From contig JAPOSC010000066.1 in the NCBI GenBank assembly GCA_026709935.1, forward strand, positions 1-38,853: a stretch of 38,853 nt of DNA. Reading direction: 5' to 3'. The notes beneath the pieces were generated by a model, which was not told the origin of the DNA, did no database searches, and saw only the letters and a program-made list of their open reading frames with translations. The translations under genes were made by a program, and so were the position numbers. Below are positions 33,019 to 38,853 of this stretch, one piece after another; positions within the stretch are counted from its first letter, which is position 1, and each line of letters opens with the position of its first letter. Source of the stretch: Thiotrichales bacterium. Lineage in GTDB: Bacteria; Pseudomonadota; Gammaproteobacteria; HK1.

Positions 33019-33767
33019 AGGCCCGCCGCCACCGCGTCGCCCAGCGCCCAGGCGTCGGCCGAGTACGCGATGAAGTCGAAGCCCTGCCGGTACAACGCGA
33101 TGCCGGACTTGATGTCGGGGACCAGGCGTCCGAGCGAGGTGTCGGTGGCGCGCCCGGCGGCAACGACGGCGTCGATGGCTTCGATGAACTTCGGATGGTC
33201 GAACTCGCCGGGGATGCCGAGCGAGCAGCTCAGATCGAAGTGCCCCACCCACAGGCAGTCCACCTCTTCCAGCGCACCGATGGCCTCGGCGTTCTCCACT
33301 CCTTGCGCATTCTCGATCTGCACCACCAGCATGGTGCGGCGGTTCTGCGCCGCGAGCTTCTCCATGGTCGGCCCGGCGGTATAGCGGTCCACCGCCGAGC
33401 GCAGGATCACGCCGCGACCGCCGGTCGGGTGGTACTTCATGGCGTGGATGATGGACTTCGCCTCGTCGGCGTTGCTCACCATCGGCAGCATTACCGCGTC
33501 GGCGCCCGCATCGAGGGTGCGGGCGATGTCCCGATAGTCCCGGGACGGCGAGCGCACGATGATCGGCAGTTCCGCGGCCCGCATGAACGCCATGACCCGC
33601 CGCACCGTCTCGATGCCGAATCCGCTGTGCTCGGTGTCGAGGATGGTGAAGTCGCAACCCGCGTGCTTGAGGATGTAGCCGATGCCCGGGGTGTCGAACT
33701 CGAAGATGAAGTGCCCGGCCTTCAGCTCCCGGTGGGAGGCCATGACCTTCAGGGGTGATTCGATCAT
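32988..33767 (-). CDS. HpcH/HpaI family aldolase
   Basis: A 259-residue class II aldolase that cleaves or forms 4-hydroxy-2-oxoacids, typically giving pyruvate and an aldehyde. Family motifs are TILDTEHSGFGIETVRR with the catalytic histidine, VVQIENAQGVENAEAI with the metal glutamate, and WVGHFDLSCSLGIPGEF with the metal aspartate. The start at 33767 is preferred because AGGAG lies just upstream; an extra 20-codon extension is not supported. It lies between the lactonase-like gene and the dehydrogenase on one strand and probably acts on a sugar-acid-derived 2-oxoacid. Its exact substrate is unknown. Confidence 0.92.
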   Translation of the reverse strand: MIESPLKVMASHRELKAGHFIFEFDTPGIGYILKHAGCDFTILDTEHSGFGIETVRRVMAFMRAAELPIIVRSPSRDYRDIARTLDAGADAVMLPMVSNADEAKSIIHAMKYHPTGGRGVILRSAVDRYTAGPTMEKLAAQNRRTMLVVQIENAQGVENAEAIGALEEVDCLWVGHFDLSCSLGIPGEFDHPKFIEAIDAVVAAGRATDTSLGRLVPDIKSGIALYRQGFDFIAYSADAWALGDAVAAGLSAIRTGCAD

Positions 33768-33798
33768 CGATGGCTCTCCTGTGATTTCGTCCCGAAGG

Positions 33799-35787
33799 CT
33801 ACCCGGCCCGGCAGCGCGCGACCGCATAGGGTCGAAGTTCGATGTGATCGCTGCTCACGACTCTCTCCACGCCGTCCAGCGCATCCGGGTCTTCGGCGCA
33901 GGCGACGAAGCTCTCCTCGTCCAGAATCGCCACCCGCATCGTCGCGCTGCCTGTCCCCTCCAGCCGGATGCGACGTTCCTCGCCCATGAGATTCGCCACC
34001 CACAGCTCCAGACCCCCGGCCTCGGTCTCGAACGCCAGGGCTTGCACCTCCCGCGGGACCGAGATCTCGGTGGCGCGCCGTGCCCGGCCCGAAGCGGCGT
34101 ACATCGCGCGCATCACGTGCCACGCCGGGAACCGGCCGCCGTGCGCGTCGAACCACGGCTGCGGGGCATCGCCGGGATGGTGGAGGAGGCCGTGGGCGCC
34201 GGTCGGGGCGCCCAGAATCAGGGATTCCACCCCGCCTTCCGCCGCCCGCGCCGCAACGCCGAGATGCCAGGCGGCCCCGAGCAGGCCGCGTTGGCGCGGA
34301 TCGTTGCGGCACATGGCGACCCGCCCGCCGTGCGGATTGGGCGGCGGTGGACCGCCGAAGGGGCTGGTGCGAGTGCCGATGCCGACCGGGCCGAGACAGT
34401 AGGGCTTGCCGCCGAACCGGGACCGGACGGAGCGGATGATGTAGGGCAGGGTCTCGACCGTCTCCGTCACCGAGCGGTCGTCGGCCGCGTGCACGATGGC
34501 GCAGGTGGGATGGATGACGAAGTCGAGCCCCGAGGACGGCGGCGGCTTGCGGTTGAGCTCCGTGAAGTACATGAAGTTGCCGCCGCCGATGACGCTCTCC
34601 GGGAACGCCTCGCGCGCCGCCGCATAGAGCGGATCGTAGGGCGACATGTCGTCGAACACGGTCCCCGGCAGGACGAAATCAAGGTCTCCGGCCGGGCTCA
34701 CCGCGACCGAGCCGAAACGGGCGCCCGCAGCGTCCGCCATGTCGGCGATGGCACGCAGGGCGGCGCCCGGGTCGTCGAGACCGGGCAGCACCGCTTCCAG
34801 GGCGAGATGGCAGCCGAGCGCTTCCCCGACCGCCCGGAAACCCCGCATGGCCCCCGGGCCGGCGTGGCGCGCATCGAAGTAGCAGCTCAGGTAGGCGGGC
34901 CGGAGTCCGGCGAGCGACTCGGTGCGGGCGGTTGCCGCCCCCGTCGACTGCCATTCGAGACCCATGGCGACTTGCGGGATCCGTCCCGCCTCCGCGCCGG
35001 TCGTGACGGTGATCTCCCGCGTGCCGGCGCCGTTCGCCGACACCGGCCCCGACGCCGATGTCGGCGCCGATGTCGGCGCCGCGCTCTCGAAGCGCAGCTC
35101 CACCGCCTGCTCGATGGTCTCGCCGGTCTTCAGGGTGTAGGGATGCGGGAGCTCGAGCGGCCGCACGTAGGTCTTGTACGAGGCATCGGTCCAGTTGCGC
35201 TGGTCTTCCATCTCGAAGGTGTCGCCCAGCATGGTGCAGGTCACCTTCAGGCCGGGCGCGACCTCGTGGGTCAGGGCGCGGATGTTCATGATCGGCTGCT
35301 TGGGGTCGATCACTTCCGGGAAGCGGGTCTCGACCACCGTGCCGTCCACCTCGGTCACCACCACTGGATGACCGCTGATCCCCTCCACCCCGTGCAGAAC
35401 CACGAAGCCGGTACGGTTGGTGAGGAAGTCGGTCGCCGGCGTTCCGATCCCCTCGAAGCGCAGGGTGCCGTCGGCGCTGCCGGTGATGCGTGCCCGATAG
35501 TCGAATCGCTGTTTGTCGCCGCTGCAGCTCGCAGCGTAGGTGACGGTGAATCGATCTCCCGTCTCTTCGACCTCCAGGTCGCGGAGGTCGGGATTGAAGG
35601 TGCCCCAGAGCTCGTCGCGCACGACGTAGGAGATGGCGCGAATCGCCTCGCGCCCGTGGTGGCGGATGTAGCGGAGGTTGCCGGCGTCGAACTCCGCCGT
35701 CAGCGGACCCGCGGTCAGCAATCGGGTTCCGGCGGCCGGCTCGTCGGTGCCGAACCGCATGATTGCGCGGGATGGGGTTTCGGCCAT
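33799..35787 (-). CDS. D-apionate lactonase family protein
   Basis: A 662-residue protein whose sequence fits the D-apionate lactonase (ApnL) family, which opens apionolactone in the breakdown of apiose, a branched plant pentose. Recalled family features are the N-terminal AGNLRYIRHHGREAIRAISY, LWGTFNPDL, the core MEDQRNWTDASYKTYVRP, and the central TIM-barrel-like region with FVIHPTCAIVHAADD. A low-complexity linker (APTSAPTSA) near residue 240 is encoded by two 12-base repeats at 35054-35077. The ATG at 35787 follows AAGGAG with a 7-base spacing and lies two bases past the ATPase stop. It sits between a sugar-type importer and an aldolase, which supports a sugar-acid role. The specific substrate is less sure than the family. 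Confidence 0.68.
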   Translation of the reverse strand: MAETPSRAIMRFGTDEPAAGTRLLTAGPLTAEFDAGNLRYIRHHGREAIRAISYVVRDELWGTFNPDLRDLEVEETGDRFTVTYAASCSGDKQRFDYRARITGSADGTLRFEGIGTPATDFLTNRTGFVVLHGVEGISGHPVVVTEVDGTVVETRFPEVIDPKQPIMNIRALTHEVAPGLKVTCTMLGDTFEMEDQRNWTDASYKTYVRPLELPHPYTLKTGETIEQAVELRFESAAPTSAPTSASGPVSANGAGTREITVTTGAEAGRIPQVAMGLEWQSTGAATARTESLAGLRPAYLSCYFDARHAGPGAMRGFRAVGEALGCHLALEAVLPGLDDPGAALRAIADMADAAGARFGSVAVSPAGDLDFVLPGTVFDDMSPYDPLYAAAREAFPESVIGGGNFMYFTELNRKPPPSSGLDFVIHPTCAIVHAADDRSVTETVETLPYIIRSVRSRFGGKPYCLGPVGIGTRTSPFGGPPPPNPHGGRVAMCRNDPRQRGLLGAAWHLGVAARAAEGGVESLILGAPTGAHGLLHHPGDAPQPWFDAHGGRFPAWHVMRAMYAASGRARRATEISVPREVQALAFETEAGGLELWVANLMGEERRIRLEGTGSATMRVAILDEESFVACAEDPDALDGVERVVSSDHIELRPYAVARCRAG

Positions 35788-35789
35788 GG

Positions 35790-36905
35790 TCAATCTCCTT
35801 GAATCACGCGGTCGCTTGTCGGGTCGATGATGATGGCCCGCTGCATGTCGAACAGCACCTCGATGGTTTCGCCCGGTCGTTCCACGTCGTGCGCCTGCAG
35901 CTCGGCCAGGACCTCGATGCCGGCCAGCGTGAAGGTGCCGTGGAGCCGGGTGCCGGTCGGCTGGACCAGGTCGATGACGACCCGGTGGGGCACGAAATGT
36001 CCGCGGCGACCTCCGACATGGGCGCGGCCGGTGATGTGCTCCGGGCGGATCCCCAGGATGACGTCGCTCCCGGCCCGGGAGGCGAGTGCGGCGGCGCGTT
36101 CCGGGGGCAGCGCGAAGACCGCATCCTCGCCGCAGCGCACGGCCAGGCCGGCTCCGGCTTCGTCCACCAGCCGTCCCGGGATGAAGTTGATGGGCGGGGA
36201 GCCCAGGAAGCGCGCGACGAACCGGCTCACCGGACGTTCGAACAGATCGAGCGGTGCGCCCGCCTGCTCGATCACGCCCTCGCGCAGCAGCACGATGCGG
36301 TCGGCCAGCGTCATGGCCTCGATCTGGTCGTGGGTGACATAGATCATCGTCTTGCCCAGTTCCTGGTGCAGGCGCTTGATCTCGGTGCGCATCTCGTCGC
36401 GGAGCTGGGCGTCGAGATTGGAGAGCGGTTCGTCGAACAGGAACAGACGCGCGTCGCGCACGATGGCGCGGCCGATCGCTACCCGCTGGCGCTGCCCGCC
36501 GGAAAGCTGCCGCGGCAGACGGTCGAGCAGAGACTCGATCCCCAGCATGCCGGCGGCGCGGCGGACCCGGGTCTCGATCTCGTCCGCGGGCGTGCGCCGC
36601 GCCTTCAGTCCGAAGGCGATGTTCTCGCGCACGTTCATGTAGGGGTAGAGCGCGTAGTTCTGGAACACCATCGCGAGGTTGCGGTCGCGCGGTCGCACGT
36701 TGTTCACCGCGTCGTCGCCGATGGTGACGGTGCCCGCGTCCACCTCCTCCAACCCCGCGATGCAGCGCAGCAGGGTCGACTTGCCGCAGCCTGACGGGCC
36801 GACCAGGACCGTGAACTCGCCTTCGGCCACGTCGAGATCGACGCCGCGCACGGCATGCACGTTGCCGTAGGACTTCTCGATGCCCTGCAATCGGAGTCGT
36901 GCCAT
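35790..36905 (-). CDS. Sugar-type ABC transporter ATPase (MalK/UgpC family)
   Basis: A 371-residue ABC ATPase of the carbohydrate importer type. The Walker A is GPSGCGKST at residues 36-44, the signature LSGGQRQR at 134-141, and the Walker B LFLFDE at 154-159, followed by the D-loop SNLD and switch histidine in VTHDQ. A C-terminal MalK-like regulatory (TOBE) region follows from about residue 240. It energises the two permeases encoded just upstream. The gene order permease, permease, ATPase, lactonase implies the imported solute is processed by the following enzymes. Confidence 0.93.
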   Translation of the reverse strand: MARLRLQGIEKSYGNVHAVRGVDLDVAEGEFTVLVGPSGCGKSTLLRCIAGLEEVDAGTVTIGDDAVNNVRPRDRNLAMVFQNYALYPYMNVRENIAFGLKARRTPADEIETRVRRAAGMLGIESLLDRLPRQLSGGQRQRVAIGRAIVRDARLFLFDEPLSNLDAQLRDEMRTEIKRLHQELGKTMIYVTHDQIEAMTLADRIVLLREGVIEQAGAPLDLFERPVSRFVARFLGSPPINFIPGRLVDEAGAGLAVRCGEDAVFALPPERAAALASRAGSDVILGIRPEHITGRAHVGGRRGHFVPHRVVIDLVQPTGTRLHGTFTLAGIEVLAELQAHDVERPGETIEVLFDMQRAIIIDPTSDRVIQGD

Positions 36906-36912
36906 CGTTCCC

Positions 36913-37737
36913 TCAGCCCTTGACCGCGCCGAGCGAAATGCCGCGCACCAGGTAGCGCTGCAGAAAGGCCACCGCGAGGAAGACCGGCGCTGCGCCCAGC
37001 ACCGACATCGCCGCGATCTTGGCCCAGAAGTTCGACTGCGCCCCGAAGTAGTGGGTCACCTGCACAGGATAGGTGGTGACCTCGCTGCGCGTCATCACCA
37101 GCGCGAAGATGAAATCGTTCCAGGCGAACACGAAGGTGAACACCGCGGTGGCGAAGAGCCCGTTGCGCACCATGGGGAAGACCACCTTGAGGAGCGCTCC
37201 CCAGCGCGTACAGCCGTCGACCAGCGCGCTCTCCTCCAGCTCCAGCGGTACGTCTTCGATGTAGCCGCGCATCATCCAGATCACGTAGGGCAGGTTGAAG
37301 GCGGTGTAGAGCAGGATGAGGCCGTGGTAGGTGTCGACCCAGCCGAGCCACACGTAGAGCAGGAAAAGCGGGAAGACGATGGCGATGGGCGGGATCATGC
37401 GCTGCGAGATGATCCACACCGCCAGGTTCTCTCCGCCGGTGCGGAAGCGCGCCAGACTGTAGGCGGCGATGGTGCCGAGGAACATGGCGATCAGGGTGCT
37501 GGTGCCGGCGATGAAGAGCGAGTTGAAGACAGTCTTGGCGTCGCCGCTCTTGAACAGCCCCCGGAAGTTGTCGAACTGGATGGATGCCGGGTACCACGTG
37601 GGCGGCGAGGAGAAGATCTCCTCCGGCGTCTTGAACGCGATCATGAACAGCCAGTAGATCGGGAACAGAAACACCACCAGCAGCAGCACTGCGGCGGCGA
37701 AGCGCAGGGCGGTCGAATGGCGTCGTCGCCGCTTCAC
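36913..37737 (-). CDS. Sugar-type ABC permease (MalG/UgpE-like)
   Basis: A 274-residue inner-membrane permease with six predicted membrane segments, the first being [20 protein letters not shown]. The EAA loop that docks on the ATPase reads [20 protein letters not shown]. The start is GTG at 37737, overlapping the previous permease's stop as GTGA; a much longer frame upstream is a shadow of that gene. It ends seven bases before the ATPase start. Confidence 0.92.
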   Translation of the reverse strand: MKRRRRHSTALRFAAAVLLLVVFLFPIYWLFMIAFKTPEEIFSSPPTWYPASIQFDNFRGLFKSGDAKTVFNSLFIAGTSTLIAMFLGTIAAYSLARFRTGGENLAVWIISQRMIPPIAIVFPLFLLYVWLGWVDTYHGLILLYTAFNLPYVIWMMRGYIEDVPLELEESALVDGCTRWGALLKVVFPMVRNGLFATAVFTFVFAWNDFIFALVMTRSEVTTYPVQVTHYFGAQSNFWAKIAAMSVLGAAPVFLAVAFLQRYLVRGISLGAVKG

Positions 37738-38651
37738 CGGTGGACCTCCATGCGCCGCAGCAGCCAGATCACCACCACCGTCAGTGCCACGATCACCATG
37801 AAGGCGATGGCCCCGGTGTAGCTGGTCTCGAACTGCCGGAAGCCCTGAATGTACGTGTAGATCGAAAGCGTCTCGGTCATGGTGCCCGGCCCGCCCTGAG
37901 TGAGCGCCCACACCACGTCGAAGATCCGGATGAGATCCAGGCCCCGGATGAGGAGCGCGATGGCCATCACCGGCCAGATCGCGGGCAGGATGATGCGGCG
38001 GAACACGGTCAGGGTCGACGCCCCGTCGATCTCGGCCGCCTCGGTCTGGCTCTTGTCGACGTTGGAGAGCGCGGCCAGCAGCAGCAGGAACATGAACGGC
38101 GTCCACTGCCAGATCTCGGCGATGAAGATCGCGGGGTAGACGTAGGCCGGATTGATGACCCACAGGATCGGCACCGGCTCGCCCGCGATCCAGCCGAGCA
38201 CCTGGTTGATCGGACCGTAGCGGTGGTCGAACAGCAGCCGCCAGGTCGCGCCCGCCACCACCGGCGCGATCAGGGTCGGCAGCACCAGCAGCGCCACGAA
38301 GACCGGCCGCCCCGGGAGCTTCTCCAGGAACAGGAGCGCCATCAGGAGCCCCAGCCCCAGCTCGATGGGGAGTGCGATGCCGGTAATGAGCAGGGTGTGG
38401 CCGATGGACTCCCACAGCCGTGCGTCCTCAAACAGATGACGGTAGTGGATCAGGCCGTGGAAGGAAGTGTCCTCCTCCAGCATGGTGATGTTCTGCACGC
38501 TCGCGATGAGCGTGTACACGAGGGGGAAGATGCCGATGAACAGGAGGATGAAGACCGCGGGAAGGAGGATGACGTACTTGAAATGGCGGTCGGGGCCCTG
38601 GCCGACCGCGATGATGCCGCCGGATGGCGTGTTCATTGCCGGCGCCGACAT
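37734..38651 (-). CDS. Sugar-type ABC permease (MalF/UgpA-like)
   Basis: A 305-residue inner-membrane permease, the first gene of the operon in view. It has a membrane-spanning start (FKYVILLPAVFILLFIGIFP) and the EAA loop EAAEIDGASTLTVFRRIILP. ATG 38651 and ATG 38636 are both possible starts; neither has a clear ribosome binding site. A solute-binding protein gene normally comes before this permease, but 66 bases upstream another gene's 3' end is found instead, so the importer's binding protein is not in view. Confidence 0.9.
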   Translation of the reverse strand: MSAPAMNTPSGGIIAVGQGPDRHFKYVILLPAVFILLFIGIFPLVYTLIASVQNITMLEEDTSFHGLIHYRHLFEDARLWESIGHTLLITGIALPIELGLGLLMALLFLEKLPGRPVFVALLVLPTLIAPVVAGATWRLLFDHRYGPINQVLGWIAGEPVPILWVINPAYVYPAIFIAEIWQWTPFMFLLLLAALSNVDKSQTEAAEIDGASTLTVFRRIILPAIWPVMAIALLIRGLDLIRIFDVVWALTQGGPGTMTETLSIYTYIQGFRQFETSYTGAIAFMVIVALTVVVIWLLRRMEVHR

Positions 38652-38717
38652 CGCGTGTCCATCGCCCTTGGGAGCTCGTTCACGCTGGTGAGTATCTTTT
38701 CGTGGAAGTCATCACCG

Positions 38718-38853
38718 TTACATCCCCCACACGGTGACGGTGTGCTCGCCGCTGCGCTCCTCGCGGCGGAAGACCTTCTCCTCCCACGTCCGCCCCGTGC
38801 GCCGGTCGAACACCACCAGATGCCCCGCCCGCGCCTCGCACCGGTCCATGTAC
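38718..38853 (-). CDS. 3' end of a gene running off the window (ATPase/PD-(D/E)XK-like tail)
   Basis: The last 44 codons of a - strand gene, reading from the window edge to TAA at 38718-38720. The translation (YMDRCEARAGHLVVFDRR, then TWEEKVFRREE and VTVWGM at the end) resembles the C-terminal region of AAA ATPases that carry a PD-(D/E)XK-type domain ending with an LVxFD strand. That likeness is from memory of short motifs and is not proof. It is the nearest upstream neighbour of the sugar importer. Confidence 0.5.
   Translation of the reverse strand, partial: YMDRCEARAGHLVVFDRRTGRTWEEKVFRREERSGEHTVTVWGM

Noticed and set aside
35054..35077. Two 12-base repeats inside the lactonase-like gene
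   Set aside because: They encode a low-complexity Ala-Pro-Thr-Ser linker and need no further explanation.
1..38853. CRISPR arrays, tRNA or rRNA genes, integrases and insertion sequences
   Set aside because: I looked for regularly spaced long repeats, tRNA-like cloverleafs and transposase or integrase motifs and saw none. The short tandem arrays are too small and their spacing does not fit CRISPR.

Overview
The window looks like a chromosomal segment of a GC-rich Gram-negative bacterium, probably a member of the Pseudomonadota. Supporting signs are the Tat-exported and permease-type ABC transporters, an AceE-like E1 enzyme, an Lrp-type regulator, FitA/VapC-type toxin-antitoxin relatives and coenzyme F420 genes. 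F420 genes are patchy in this group, so the taxonomic guess is weak. Most genes use GC-rich codons. The clear exception is a strongly AT-rich island around 1000-1620 (for example 16 of 60 bases are G or C at 1501-1560).

Region A (363-11070, + strand) is a defence-island-like operon. An MNT nucleotidyltransferase-type antitoxin is followed by a 16-residue stub where a HEPN partner would normally begin. Then come an AT-rich DUF262 protein, a HEPN-family protein, a 1077-residue DUF1156 DNA methyltransferase, a FitA-like antitoxin, an AAA15/OLD-like ATPase, a TOPRIM-like protein, and a 1107-residue DUF499 ATPase. Most junctions overlap by 1-4 bases, so the genes are probably translated as one unit. 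The DUF1156/DUF499 pair is a recurrent defence-associated pair. Here it encloses an ATPase-TOPRIM pair resembling PARIS, RloB or OLD-type systems, and it follows a DUF262-HEPN pair. This is the best candidate for an undescribed composite system.

Region B (11329-13324) holds two coenzyme F420 biosynthesis genes, cofE and cofD. Region C (13475-21568, - strand) holds a dipeptide-type ABC importer operon (two permeases, a fused double ATPase, a Tat-exported binding protein), a D-2-hydroxyacid dehydrogenase, and a homocysteine S-methyltransferase-like gene upstream. It carries several small repeats: a five-copy 21-bp palindromic array, a duplicated gene junction, a 47-bp inverted repeat in the leader, and a three-copy 11-bp array.

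Region D (21934-31721) is mixed: another 2-hydroxyacid dehydrogenase, a secreted YHYH/endonuclease-exonuclease-phosphatase protein, threonine synthase, an Lrp regulator divergent from a large thiamine-dependent E1 enzyme, a Phd/VapC toxin-antitoxin pair with a visible operator, and a flavin monooxygenase with an N-terminal SnoaL-like domain.

Region E (31860-38651, - strand) is a probable sugar-acid catabolic operon: two permeases, a MalK-type ATPase, a D-apionate-lactonase-family protein, an HpcH/HpaI aldolase and a third 2-hydroxyacid dehydrogenase. It has no solute-binding protein in view and also carries a duplicated gene junction. The window ends inside the 3' end of an unrelated - strand gene.
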